Below, in pieces: positions 30,277-41,500 of a stretch of 64,000 nt of DNA; within the stretch, counting starts at the first letter, position 1; each line of letters opens with the position of its first letter. The notes under the pieces were generated by a model, which was not told the DNA's origin, ran no database searches, and worked only from the letters and a program-made list of their open reading frames with translations. Both the position numbers and the translations under genes were made by a program. The stretch covers positions 186,001 to 250,000 of the forward strand of contig JARGSG010000099.1 in the NCBI GenBank assembly GCA_030374805.1, in the 5' to 3' direction. Source of the DNA: Gracilaria gracilis. Its lineage: Eukaryota > Rhodophyta > Florideophyceae > Gracilariales > Gracilariaceae.

Positions 30277-33200
30277 ATGGATACCTCATCCTCCTCTTCC
30301 TCTTCCGGCATGGATGAAGGTTCAATGAGTACCGACCGAGAGGACGGCTACCACCTCCGCATAGGCGAAGAAGGTTCGAATGAAGAGTTTGACGACGACA
30401 ACGACGAGGACGAGGACGACGATATGGACGAGGACGAGGACGACCCTAACGACGAGTTCCAAGACGCAATCGACGATGTCGTCCACGATTTGGGCTTCTT
30501 CGGCCGCCATCGCAGAATCCTTAGCACAGAATTCACCAGCCCGCGCTTCGGTTTCAACGAGGACGCTACCCTGCGAGACATGCTACGCACCACTGTGCAG
30601 GGCCTTGTAAGATCCGGTTCAGTCAGTCATTTCCCGCGTAGCATTCACTTTGAACGCTTAGACCCTGATCACCACCCCGATGAGCCTCTCAGGCTTCCGT
30701 CCACGCGCTTACGAGAAGCTCACTTGCGAGAAGCACATTGGCAAATGCGAACCAGTTTCAGGCGCTCAGAGCCTCTGGCCATTCATCCTTCGCTTCGAAG
30801 ACGGCCTTCGACCTACACGCCCGAATCAGATGTGGATGATAGTGTTTCTGGCAGAAGCTCCGAATCCAATGACGGACAAACTTCTTTCGGCGTCTTACGC
30901 TCAATCTCTCGAATGCAGACCGTAGCTGCTGAACAAAACCTGCAAGATGACGGCGCTTTGACTCAATACACAGAGCGACACATGTCCCAGCCAACTAACG
31001 ACGAGCCGTCGACAGCTGCTTCGGATCCTATTGTGCATGATTCTAACCTCGGGTGGTTGTCTCGCAATCGCAATTTTGACCGTTTCGCGCAGGGTGACCG
31101 AGAGAGGGAGAGAATCCCGGCGGCTCTGCTTCGCCGCTGGACTTATCACCCGTTATCTGATGGTGGAGATGTTCTTCCTGCCATGTTCGACGTTTCGGGG
31201 CCATTGCGAAGACCATCAAGGGCACTTGATGGAAAGCCCTTGATTACTGTGGAGAACCACAGCAGCGTAACTCCGCTTGTGGAAGGCGTGACTCGGCATT
31301 TTACCACTATGCTAACCGACCTTCGAGCCATTGGAAACAAACTTAAGGGCGCAGAAAGGAAGTTTGAAAGCTTCAAAGACGCTAAGAGTAAAGAAGAGCA
31401 AGAAGACGAGGGAGTCAGAGAGTCTAAGAAGGCATCTGACGAAGAGCAACGCGTTGAAATTCGAGATCACGACGAAGCGGATGATAACAATGCTGATAAT
31501 CAAGAAATGGATGATGCAAACCAGGAGGTTTCCGATGGTTCTGAAGCGGTTCCTTCCAGCTCCAATCTTGACATCATTCGTCAAAGTGAAGATAATCAAG
31601 CTGAGCTAGGCACTGGTTTACAGCAGGCCATCCCGCGCTCCGCTCCTGGACTTGGCAATATACAGGAGGAGATTCCGCTTCCTGATCTTGTCATGGACTC
31701 TATAGAGGTCTCCAGAAGACGAACTTCTGAACAGCAACAAAACTCAACGGCGAGTCAGCCTGAGAACCCCATTGAGTCGCAGGATCAAGAAGACGTACCA
31801 TCAACACCGAGGGAGACAACTGAGACGGACCAAACTGTCGACAGCGAAGCTCCTCAAGAAAACGGAGGTGAAAATGTTAATCCGCCTTCGAACAACTTTT
31901 CGGAGGTTGCTGCGCAAAGAGCTGCCGCAGCCGGAATCTCTTTGGATGCGCCTGCCAATGTAAACCCTGCCGTGGTAGCGGCAGCAACAGAGAGCACTGG
32001 AATAGATCCGGCCTTCTTGGCCGCGCTTCCGGAAGAAATGCGAACCGAAATCTTGACCCAGTACTACGACAGCATTCGAACCAACACAAATGCTCAGTCT
32101 GATCAGACCTCCGCTGGAGCCACTAATATTAACCTCGACTTTCTGATTGCCCTGCCGCCAGCCCTTCGTACTGAAGTTTTGGAGATGGAAGCTCAATTTC
32201 AATCTAGACAAGAGGCACAGAATGGTTCAGGAAACAACGAGAACGGTAGTGGCAATGCCCAAGGCTCCCAAGTGGCCGGTACAGAAATGGACAATGCGAC
32301 ATTTGTTGCAACTCTACCTCCGGAATTAAGAGAAGAGGTCCTGCTTACATCTGGTGAGGCATTTATTCAGTCCCTTCCACCTCATGTGGCTGCAGAAGCA
32401 CGACTACTACGTGAGCGAGAAATGAATTCAAGAATGCCCTGGGGTCAACAAGGCTCTCCGTATGGATCTGACCGGAGAGCACCGGGGATACTGCGCAGTG
32501 GTTCCAACGGACGCCATGAACGTAGCAGACGACGTGCTATTCCGACATTGCGATGGAAGAAAGTTGACGATGGTTGGATAAGGGAGTTAAAGGATGCGGA
32601 GAATGAACCTGAAGCATTCCTTAATATCGATGGTATTGCTTCATTGGTCAATCTTCTTTGGATTCGCCACCCAGAGTTCGGAAAGGACCAAATATATCAG
32701 GTGTTTCGATTCGCTTGCAGGACGACAAGTACGAGGGAGCTTGTCCTACGCGAACTCGTCAATCTGGTGACCAGCAGCGATTCAGGAAGTCCTAGGACTA
32801 GTAGCTCTGCCACTATTGCTCGAGATTTCGAACACTGGAGGCTTCATGCGACAGCGGTGCGACGAGGCCTTGAAATCCTTTACATGATATGCAAGGATGA
32901 CAAAATTGTATCAGAGTTTCTTTTAGGCCTTTCCCGCTCCCCAGAAGAACTTCATCATTATGTCACAGCCCCTGTCTCTGAGTTGATGTACAAAGCTACC
33001 AGCTTGTCTACTCTTATGACTCTGATGCAATCAAAACTGTTCATCCGAAGTGACTCTCACATGGATCAGCTGATAAGATTGATAAGCTTAATCAGCACTT
33101 CAATCCCTCCTGCTAAATCTACTGAAAGTATACAGCCCAGGGGAAGGCGCGACCGACGACATGCTCGAATGCTCGTTGACCGCTCGAGCCTAACAGAGCC

Positions 33201-35508
33201 GATGGGTCTTTTCATGGTAGACGTAGAAGATGACGACATCTTTCCCATGCCCGAAGAGGAGGATGACGAAGAGATTGAGAGCTATGAGGACCTTTTTGGT
33301 CCGCGAAGCCGGGAGCGGAACGATAGTCGCACACGGCTTACAAACGAAACTGCCGAAGAGAACGACAATGATGAAGATAAAAAGAAGAAAGACGCCGAAG
33401 AGGAAGTAATTATTTCACCAAGGTTCAGAGTACCCCGCCTGAAAGAATCAGAGCTAATTTCGCTTACAAGTGTGCTTTTGAGGTCTTCTTGTGTGAATGA
33501 GACTCACAACCTGACAAGTCGGTGTATTGGAAGGCTTGGAGAGCTCCCGGAGAACAGGAAAACGTTTATGTCCTCTTTAGTGACGATTGCGAAGCAAGCT
33601 GGCGCGGATATTGAACGGGAATATTTGGGCGCCGTTGAGGAGTTACAAGCACGGGCAAGATCGAATGATGCGTCGCATAAGAAGCAAGTACTTTCGGGCT
33701 TCTCTTTGGGAAGCAACGCTAACGATATCACTTTGCTGAGGGTCGTGAAGTCCTTGTCAGAGCTACTAAAGCATGAGGTATCAAGAGCGGAACTAAACAA
33801 CGGGGACGACGAAAAAGAAGAGGGTCTCTTGGAGCTAAGCCCTACTGATGCGGAGATCGGGGAATATCGCCGGTCAATGTCGAACGGGCTGTCAGGGGTA
33901 TGGACTGCTCTAGACAAGTTGCTGGAGCTTGTCGCAGATGAAGCAATAACAAAGAGTGCGACAGCTGGGAAGAGAGGATCATCGTCCACCCCCTCAGTCG
34001 CTGAAATGCTTGGTCCGCAACGGAAGCGAGCTTCTAGTAGGGCTTTGTCTCCCATGTTATCGCGACTCAGTCCAGTTATCGAATCTTTCATAGTCATGCA
34101 TACTGTTGAAGATTCTGAAGCCGGTCCTCGCGAAGACTCAGTCCCGCAATCACCTTTGGAACTCGCTCATGGGTCCCCTCGATCTCCTTCATGGAAGTTC
34201 AGGGAAAGTAATGAAGAGAACGATGCTAAACCAATGACTGTTGACGATGAATTGGCCGTATTCGTTGAAAGACATCGGGTTCCTATTAACACTCTCCTGC
34301 GCGCCAGTCCAGAACTCTTGCACACATCTTTCAAGGGCACGCTGAAACATCCTCACGCTATCGATTTTGACAACAAGAAAGCATTCTTCCGAAACACCAT
34401 TCGATTAAGGAGCTCCCAACACCGCACAGGCTCCATCAAAATTAGTGTCCGACGGGACAGGGTGTTGGACGATTCATACAGTCAGCTGAGAATGCGAACC
34501 GCTGATGAAATGAAGGGCCGATTGCACGTGCAATTCACCGGTGAGGAAGGCGTCGATGCCGGTGGCGTGACAAGGGAATGGTATATTATCCTCGCGCGAC
34601 AAATCTTTGATCCGAACTACGTCCTGTTTACTAGATCTGCCGCCAAGGCTGCTACCTATCAGCCCGACAAGCGTTCGTATATCAATCGGGAACATCTTGA
34701 AACGTTTCGTTTTGTTGGTCGGCTCATCGCCAAGGCAATTTACGATGGGCAGCTGATAGACGCGTATTTTACGCGATCTTTCTACAAGCACATACTGGGC
34801 ATGAAGCCGAACTTTCACGACATAGAGGGTCAAGACCCAGACTATTACAAGTCTTTGAAGTGGATCCTTGAAAATGATTGCACAGGAATCATTGACTACA
34901 CCATGAGCGCGGAGTATGATGAATTTGGAAAGCAAACTGTGATTGACCTTGTGCCAAATGGAAGAAACATTCCAGTTACCGAAGAGAACAAGGCGGAGTA
35001 TGTGAGACTGGTGACGGAGGTTCGCATGACGAAAACGATTGAAAAGCAGATTGAAGCTTTCAAAGAAGGATTCTACGAGATCATTCCCCTGGATGACTGC
35101 AAGATATTTAACGAGCTTGAGCTTGAGCTTTTAATGTCTGGGTTGCCTGATATCGACGTTACGGATTTGAAGGCAAACGTAGAGTACACTGGGTATACAG
35201 CGTCTTCTCCGCAAGTGAATTGGTTCTGGAGGTGCGTCAGTAAGATGGATCAAGAAGATCTTGCACGTCTGGTGATGTTCGTCACTGGCACAAGTAAAGT
35301 TCCTTTGGAAGGCTTCAGTCAGCTGCAGGGTATGAATGGGGGGCAGAAGTTCCAAATCCATCGAGTTAGTGGTGACACGATGCGACTTCCCTCCGCTCAT
35401 ACGTGTTTCAACCAACTTGATCTCCCCGAGTACAGCACCGCGGAGATTCTGTCGGAAAGATTACTTCGGGCTGTTCGTGAATGTAGTGTTGGCTTCGGCT
35501 TCGCATGA
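30277..35508 (+). CDS. HECT E3 ubiquitin ligase, HUWE1/TOM1/UPL1 type, short form, 1743 aa
   Basis: Start chosen at 30277 for its near-perfect Kozak context gccaccATGG. Seen in order: Ser run, strongly acidic stretch (about residues 37-75), disordered region, then the ubiquitin-binding DUF4414/UBM region (about 575-700) with IDPAFLAALPEEMRTEIL, LDFLIALPPALRTEVL and ATFVATLPPELREEVL. A helical region follows (WKKVDDGWIRELKDAENEP, about 745) and a C-terminal HECT domain (about 1390-1743) with FTGEEGVDAGGVTREWY. The catalytic Cys is at about residue 1710 in LPSAHTCFNQLDLP. HUWE1/TOM1 ligases exceed 3,000 residues and begin with armadillo-like DUF908/DUF913 blocks; these are absent here. Confidence 0.93.
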   Translation: MDTSSSSSSSGMDEGSMSTDREDGYHLRIGEEGSNEEFDDDNDEDEDDDMDEDEDDPNDEFQDAIDDVVHDLGFFGRHRRILSTEFTSPRFGFNEDATLRDMLRTTVQGLVRSGSVSHFPRSIHFERLDPDHHPDEPLRLPSTRLREAHLREAHWQMRTSFRRSEPLAIHPSLRRRPSTYTPESDVDDSVSGRSSESNDGQTSFGVLRSISRMQTVAAEQNLQDDGALTQYTERHMSQPTNDEPSTAASDPIVHDSNLGWLSRNRNFDRFAQGDRERERIPAALLRRWTYHPLSDGGDVLPAMFDVSGPLRRPSRALDGKPLITVENHSSVTPLVEGVTRHFTTMLTDLRAIGNKLKGAERKFESFKDAKSKEEQEDEGVRESKKASDEEQRVEIRDHDEADDNNADNQEMDDANQEVSDGSEAVPSSSNLDIIRQSEDNQAELGTGLQQAIPRSAPGLGNIQEEIPLPDLVMDSIEVSRRRTSEQQQNSTASQPENPIESQDQEDVPSTPRETTETDQTVDSEAPQENGGENVNPPSNNFSEVAAQRAAAAGISLDAPANVNPAVVAAATESTGIDPAFLAALPEEMRTEILTQYYDSIRTNTNAQSDQTSAGATNINLDFLIALPPALRTEVLEMEAQFQSRQEAQNGSGNNENGSGNAQGSQVAGTEMDNATFVATLPPELREEVLLTSGEAFIQSLPPHVAAEARLLREREMNSRMPWGQQGSPYGSDRRAPGILRSGSNGRHERSRRRAIPTLRWKKVDDGWIRELKDAENEPEAFLNIDGIASLVNLLWIRHPEFGKDQIYQVFRFACRTTSTRELVLRELVNLVTSSDSGSPRTSSSATIARDFEHWRLHATAVRRGLEILYMICKDDKIVSEFLLGLSRSPEELHHYVTAPVSELMYKATSLSTLMTLMQSKLFIRSDSHMDQLIRLISLISTSIPPAKSTESIQPRGRRDRRHARMLVDRSSLTEPMGLFMVDVEDDDIFPMPEEEDDEEIESYEDLFGPRSRERNDSRTRLTNETAEENDNDEDKKKKDAEEEVIISPRFRVPRLKESELISLTSVLLRSSCVNETHNLTSRCIGRLGELPENRKTFMSSLVTIAKQAGADIEREYLGAVEELQARARSNDASHKKQVLSGFSLGSNANDITLLRVVKSLSELLKHEVSRAELNNGDDEKEEGLLELSPTDAEIGEYRRSMSNGLSGVWTALDKLLELVADEAITKSATAGKRGSSSTPSVAEMLGPQRKRASSRALSPMLSRLSPVIESFIVMHTVEDSEAGPREDSVPQSPLELAHGSPRSPSWKFRESNEENDAKPMTVDDELAVFVERHRVPINTLLRASPELLHTSFKGTLKHPHAIDFDNKKAFFRNTIRLRSSQHRTGSIKISVRRDRVLDDSYSQLRMRTADEMKGRLHVQFTGEEGVDAGGVTREWYIILARQIFDPNYVLFTRSAAKAATYQPDKRSYINREHLETFRFVGRLIAKAIYDGQLIDAYFTRSFYKHILGMKPNFHDIEGQDPDYYKSLKWILENDCTGIIDYTMSAEYDEFGKQTVIDLVPNGRNIPVTEENKAEYVRLVTEVRMTKTIEKQIEAFKEGFYEIIPLDDCKIFNELELELLMSGLPDIDVTDLKANVEYTGYTASSPQVNWFWRCVSKMDQEDLARLVMFVTGTSKVPLEGFSQLQGMNGGQKFQIHRVSGDTMRLPSAHTCFNQLDLPEYSTAEILSERLLRAVRECSVGFGFA

Positions 35509-35711
35509 TCTGCATGTCTACAAAATTGAGAGGAAGGTTTTGTATAGGTTTGGACTCACAAAGGCTTTGCTATGCGCGTAGTCAGCTTGTACAGACTGTT
35601 TCAGATATATTTAGGACTCGTCTAACTTTCGTAATGTGCAATTGCACTTGATAGTTTATGGTAACTAAACCATCCACAGTAACATCTAACTCGCTTCGGT
35701 CAGCTAGTCGT

Positions 35712-37100
35712 TCACAACTCATCTCCCTGACATTGTGTATCCTTCCTAGGCCTTGAATGCTGCCTTCGAATTCTCCCATCCACACCAATTTCAAATACCT
35801 GATCCCGCAAGCGCACAAAGCTCGTGCTTCCGGACCCACAGGGCACTTCGGTTGGCGCTTTCGAAGGTGAGAGTTGGGATTCTGGAGCATGGGGGGCAAG
35901 ACCCCAGCGGTGCGCCTCGGGGTCATTATCTCGTCGAAAGTTTGAGTATCCGTGTGGTCGTGAACGCGAACTGTATGAATGTACGTCCCGTATAGATGTG
36001 TGAGAAAAATGGGAGGAAAGGCTGTCTAACGTATCTAATGAACTCATTGACGCGTTTACCGATAGCGAATTGGGAGTGTGGGGCAAGGGATTGCCAGCCC
36101 ATGGCGCACATGGGTTCCGTCTCTCATCAACTGTCTTGCCCCGGTAGTAAGTTCGGCGTTGAAAGGCCTTGCTGCACGGAGGAGGCACGAACAGGTCATT
36201 CTCCTTCAATAAGGCTTCACATTTACAACAATCCGGGCCATTACTAGCTGAGCATACATTTTTCGTCTTCGAGTCATGAAAGGATGGTCGCAAATCTCTC
36301 TGCGTCGATACAAGATGGATATTTGAAGGGAAAATTCCTATCTCGTGTTCTTCACGCTCACCGTCACATGGCTTTTCTAGCCCTGTTAAGCTTGTGGTCT
36401 GTGGAGAGTTTGGTAACAATGCGTCTGTCTCGCGATATGCAAGCGCATGTTCTTCACTGTCGAACGACACACTTGCTGACATGGACCGCAGTCCATTAGG
36501 GGCAAATTTCGTTCCGTTCCATGGCGCCAAATGAATCGGGGAGATGACTTCTTTTGACTGTGCTGGACGACCTGGATTATTGAGTTCAGACCGCTGAGGG
36601 TTGCTAGAGAATGACTCCTGTGATGTTATTGATAGTATTGAGTCGATAATGGGTGACGAGAGGTCGGGATACAACAGCGAATGATGTTTCGTGAAGTTTG
36701 GGTTGTCATCAGTAGCACTTGATACTCCTAATGGAGAGTAAGGCAGGAATAGTGCAAGCATGACATTCTCAACCTGGACGCTGGAAGGCATCGCATGGTT
36801 TAGATTCGAACCAGGCTTGGCGAAAGGGAGAGAAGGTATTCTAGGCCCCGTATCATCACGTGCAGTCTCTGCATGAGCTCGTGTTTGCTCTTTTCGGCGC
36901 ACTGGAAGTAGTGCAAGCGGATAGCACATTCGAAGAAGACGAGATAGTGCGAGGGTACGTTCAAGGACGACATCTCGTGGAGCACTTTGCAGAAGCCCTT
37001 CTCGCAAAAAGACCAAGGTGCTTTTAAGCAATGTGTTCATCAGCGAACATCGCGACTCCAGCAAGCTCTGAACATGGATGTCATCCGCTGGAAATGCCAT
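35712..37100 (-). CDS. Unknown protein, Ser-rich, 462 aa
   Basis: Not recognised. Residues 1-65 look helical and structured (LLESRCSLMNTLLKSTLVFL, LERTLALSRLLRMCYPLALL), with a second hydrophobic stretch near 112-122 (VENVMLALFLPYS). The remainder is Ser/Pro-rich and probably disordered, with a Cys cluster (CSASNGPDCCKCEALL, about 285-300) and a short C-terminal segment VRLRDQVFEIGVDGRIRRQ. ATG at 37100 is the first in frame. The average composition, lack of antisense shadowing and length support a real gene. Confidence 0.6.
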   Translation of the reverse strand: MAFPADDIHVQSLLESRCSLMNTLLKSTLVFLREGLLQSAPRDVVLERTLALSRLLRMCYPLALLPVRRKEQTRAHAETARDDTGPRIPSLPFAKPGSNLNHAMPSSVQVENVMLALFLPYSPLGVSSATDDNPNFTKHHSLLYPDLSSPIIDSILSITSQESFSSNPQRSELNNPGRPAQSKEVISPIHLAPWNGTKFAPNGLRSMSASVSFDSEEHALAYRETDALLPNSPQTTSLTGLEKPCDGEREEHEIGIFPSNIHLVSTQRDLRPSFHDSKTKNVCSASNGPDCCKCEALLKENDLFVPPPCSKAFQRRTYYRGKTVDERRNPCAPWAGNPLPHTPNSLSVNASMSSLDTLDSLSSHFSHTSIRDVHSYSSRSRPHGYSNFRRDNDPEAHRWGLAPHAPESQLSPSKAPTEVPCGSGSTSFVRLRDQVFEIGVDGRIRRQHSRPRKDTQCQGDEL

Positions 37101-37600
37101 GATGGGCAGAGAAGGGAGCTGAACATTATGGTGGGCAGGGGCTTTGACATTCGGTAACTTACCTACTATAGAGCTACCCGATGTGCCGGTGGACGGTGGC
37201 CTCTATGGTGGCGGTTGAGAATGGATCCATGGCTGTGGTTGGCTCTTACAATTGGTTCAGCGATCTGCTAGCCGATTGCAAAATCTATGCTGATTGATCG
37301 TCGTCCCAACTTCATGGCGCATGGGACATGAATCAAATGTGCGCTCGTGGCCTAGTTCCCTTAGTATTTCAAACAATCGCCCTGTGTCATACCGCGGTAA
37401 ATGGGGTCGCCATGGCAACTGCCAGTCGTAAGGCATGCGGGTTGTTCGTGCAGCCAGACTGCTTTCCACGAAGTAGACGAGCGCTGTTCGTTCATTTACG
37501 TCCTCTGTGTACCTACTAATGATACTTCATCTCATGTAGCTCAAGAAGACCAACCGCTAACATAACGGAAAAGACATTAACTGTGGCACAAATGTGCGAT
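37101..37600. other. Upstream region of the 462-aa gene
   Basis: Also the 3' flank of the CXXCXGXG gene. A consensus-like donor (GGTAAGTT, minus strand) at about 37154-37161 hints at a 5' UTR intron, but no coding exon could be joined in frame. Confidence 0.35.
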
Positions 37601-38020
37601 TTAGCCTGTGAAGAAACGCTTCCAGCTCTGCCACGGCAAGAACCCACCACATCTATTGATTAAGAAAGCAGGTAAGTATATACAGCCGAAGCAGTATGTT
37701 CGAAACAAAAAAGCGCGAACTTACTTTGGACATCTTTTCAAAAGGCGACCGCGTTTTACAAGTCCGCTTCCACTGCACTGGTCACAAGTTCGTTGCCGAT
37801 ATATTCTCTCTCCAAACAACACGGCGGCGACGAAGAAAGGAATAGCTAGAGCAATGCTGCCCACTACCACAGACACATCCGGAGACAAGGGCGTAAGCAC
37901 ATCCGGTGAGAGCGACTCAGGAGCAAGCTGCATGCGCGAGCGCGGACGTCGGACTGGGGAAACTGCTTTCTTTGAAGAAGCCTTCGGTGTGAAGAAAGTG
38001 GGCGCTTGGAACGCCATCAT
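37601..38020 (-). CDS. Plastid CXXCXGXG (DnaJ-type) zinc-finger membrane protein, two exons, 115 aa
   Basis: Exon 1 is 37725-38020, exon 2 is 37601-37652. The 72-bp intron begins GTAAGT, ends AATAG and splits a Lys codon. The N-terminus (Ser/Lys/Arg/Pro-rich, about 45 residues) looks like a plastid transit peptide. One membrane segment follows (VVVGSIALAIPFFVAAVLF), then CDQCSGSGLVKRG (CXXCXGXG) and, across the splice, CPKCGGFLPWQSWKRFFTG to the stop. The second Cys pair and the GGFLPWQSW ending match what I recall of small plant thylakoid-associated DnaJ-zinc-finger proteins of photosystem biogenesis or repair; a precise ortholog is not claimed. Restoration of the zinc finger and exact phase support the intron. 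Confidence 0.85.
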
Positions 38021-38506
38021 GTTCCCGAAGCAGTTCTACAGAGATGGCTCCAAAGCTTCTCTCTTCGTTAGAAAGGACTCCAGTTATAGATATCACCTGT
38101 GTGGGGCGAGAGATCTATATCATAGATCTACAATACCTGAGCGCTTCGTGGGCTTACACGTGCACATGTGTATCAGTGCTGACCACTCGCTTACAGACTT
38201 TGGTCGCCGCGTTTGAGTGGTGCTCCCAATGCGCAACGGGCCCAATGGCGCCTGCGCAATGGCCACAGCTCTCTCGCCAGGGTGGGCTGACGGCGCCTCA
38301 GCCACTACGTCGGGCCAAACGGCGCTGCACTGTACTCGTCACTTCGGTAGCTGGTGGGCGATAACTGAATTAAGCGCTTTACGCGACCGTGCTACGCCTT
38401 GCCGTAAGCGCTACCGTTGGTATCACTCCGTCCGTTTCAAGTAAGTCCGTGTGTCTGCATCTCCCACTATCGTCTTCTTCTTAGTGAGTTTGTGCCTTTA
38501 GCAGTC
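38021..38506. promoter_or_regulatory. Bidirectional upstream region of the zinc-finger gene and MetH
   Basis: 486 bp. GTAAGT at about 38441 and a pyrimidine-rich ttcttcttag at 38475-38484 would make a 5' UTR intron of only about 44 bp, so it is left uncalled. No TATA box seen. Confidence 0.4.
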
Positions 38507-41500
38507 ATGGCTCAGCCATCCGAATTCGAGCCCGCTATCTTCGCGGAGATTCGTGCCGTGCTCAATGAACGTGTTATGTACATTGACGGTGCCATGGGTA
38601 CTATGATTCAACGCTACAAGCTCAAGGAGCATGATTTTCGTGGCGAGCGTTACAAAAATCATTCGCATGACCTCCAAGGTAATAATGATCTCCTGTCTAT
38701 CACTCGACCGGACATCATTCAGGAAATTCATGAACAGTACCTGGAAGCCGGTTCTGATTTCCTTGAAACCAATACCTTTTCTGGTACTCGCATTGCGCAA
38801 GCTGATTACGAACTTGACACGGAGAAGGATGTGTACGATATAAACTTTGAGAGTGCAAGGGTTGCTCGTGCCGCCTGTGACAAGTATGAAGCCATGGACG
38901 GTAAGCGTCGTTACGTTTGTGGTGCAATTGGACCTACCAACCGCACTCTTAGTATCTCTCCTGATGTCAATGATCCCTCATTCAGGAACATTACGTACAT
39001 GAAGGTAGTCGATGCCTATTATGAGCAAGTGCACGCGCTCGCTGAAGGAAAAGTGGATGTTCTCCTTGTCGAAACTATTTTCGATACCCTCAACGCCAAG
39101 GCCGCTATCTTTGCCATTCAGAAGTACTTCGATGATAATCCCGATCAGCCTGAGATTCCGATATTCATATCTGGTACTGTCGTGGATATGAGCGGCAGAA
39201 CGCTTTCCGGTCAGACCACCGAAGGCTTCTGGACATCTGTTGAGCACGCCAAGCCCCTGGCTGTTGGTCTCAACTGTGCGTTGGGTGCTAAGGATATGCG
39301 TCAGTATATAGAGCGCTTAGGGCGTTGTTCGGACACGTACATCATTTGTTATCCCAATGCTGGTCTTCCCAATGCTATGGGAGGTTATGACCAAACTGGT
39401 CCAGAAATGGCGGAAGAGTTGGCACCGTTCTCCAGGGATCGTCTTTGCAACATTGTGGGAGGATGCTGCGGTTCCACCCCTGCTCATATCAAGTCCATTG
39501 TCGAGGCCTTTAGCAAGGTTGCGCCGAAGGCACCACCGAAACCCCTTCCGAACATGATGAGACTCTCAGGTTTGGAACAGTTTGTGTTAGACCCAGGTCT
39601 CGTTCGGTTTGTCAATGTTGGCGAGAGGTGTAACGTTGCTGGTTCTATGTTCTTCAAGAAACAAGTTTTGGCTGGAAATTACGAGAAGATGCAAGAGATC
39701 GCGTTGAAGCAGGTTGAAAATGGAGCTCAGGTTCTGGATATCAATTTTGATGAGGGCCTGCTTGACTCTCATGCTGTGATGAGAAAGTTCTGCAATCTTC
39801 TGGCCACCGAACCTGATGTTGCCAAAGTTCCCTTTATGATTGATTCCTCAAAGTTTGATGTCGTCGAACAGGGTCTTCAGTGTATACAGGGCAAGTGCAT
39901 TGTCAACTCTATTTCTCTCAAGGTAGGCGTTGACGAATTTATGAGACATGCTAAGCTCGTGAAGCGATACGGAGCCGCGGTCGTTGTCATGGCTTTTGAT
40001 GAGGAAGGTCAAGCAGCGAGTCGTGATGACAAAGTTAGGATTTGTGCTAGGGCGTATAAGATCCTGGTAGAAGACGTTAAGTTCAATCCAAATGACATTA
40101 TTTTCGATCCGAATATCCTTACGGTTGCCACTGGTATCGAGGAGCATAACAACTACGCGAAAGATTTCTTCGAGGCCACGAAGTTAATCAAAGAAACTTT
40201 GCCTCACTGCCACATTTCGGGTGGTGTTTCTAACATTTCCTTTTCGTTCCGTGGTAACAATGCCCTTCGAGAAGCAATGCACTCAGCTTTCTTGTATTAT
40301 GGTATCACGAATGGAATGGATATGGGTATCGTCAACGCAGGTGTTATCCCCGTCTATTCGGACATCCCTGAGAAGCTATTGAATCTCATTGAAGATGTTC
40401 TCCTTAATCGTTCTCCTGAAGCCACAGAGAATCTCCTAGAATTCTCGCTCAACATGGACAAGAAGAGTTCCATCGGTGGTGGTAATGATGCAGACAAAAA
40501 CAAATGGCGTTCACTGCAGGTGAAGGAAAGACTTTCACACGCTCTTGTGAAGGGTATTGATGAGTTTGTTCTCGGGGATGTTGAAGAAGCTCGCCAGGCC
40601 GCAGACAAACCTCTGGACGTCATTGAAGGTCCTCTAATGGACGGTATGAACATAGTTGGCGACCTATTCGGTGCTGGAAAGATGTTCTTGCCACAAGTCA
40701 TCAAATCTGCTCGAGTAATGAAAAAGGCTGTAGCTGTTTTAATCCCATACATGGAGGCGGAGAAAGAAGCGAGAATTGCCGAGGCCCAAGCGAGAGGAGA
40801 AACTGCCACAGAAGACGATATGTATGCCGGTACAATGGTAATTGCAACTGTGAAGGGAGACGTACATGACATTGGAAAGAACATCGTGGCGGTTGTGCTG
40901 GGTTGCAACAACTACAAGGTTGTAGATCTCGGAGTCATGTGCCCCTGCGATAAGATTATTGACGCTGCGAGGGAGCACAGAGCCAACGTCATTGGTCTTT
41001 CTGGATTGATTACCCCTTCCCTCGACGAAATGGTTTACGTCGCCGCCAGGCTAGAGAAAGAAAAGATGAAGATTCCTCTACTCATTGGCGGAGCCACCAC
41101 TTCTAAGATGCACACTGCTGTCAAGGTCGCACCTCGTTACAACGCTCCTACAGTTCATGTCCTGGATGCATCTCGAGCAGTGACTGTGGTTTCATCTTTG
41201 CTTGATGAGAATAACAACGAGGATTTCATTGAAGATGTTGCCGAGGAGTACGAAGAGCTTCGTGAAGAACATTATGCAGGACTTGAAGAACGAAAGTATG
41301 TTGATCTGAAGCAGGCCCGGGAGCGTAAACTGAAGATCGACTTCACTGGTTCTGAACCGCCTGCTTGTAGGCCTGGGTTCTTGGGTGTTGAGGCGTTGCG
41401 AGAGTATCCTCTGGAAGAGCTTTTGCCTTATATTGACTGGAACCCATTCTTCCAGACATGGCAGCTAAGGGGAAAGTATCCAAACAGAGGATATCCGAAG

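Noticed and set aside
36795..36830. Minus-strand GGTTCGAATC B-box-like sequence
   Set aside because: Stem does not pair and it lies inside a coding frame.
38441..38484. 5' UTR intron before MetH
   Set aside because: Donor and acceptor exist, but the interval of about 44 bp is shorter than any intron supported in this window.
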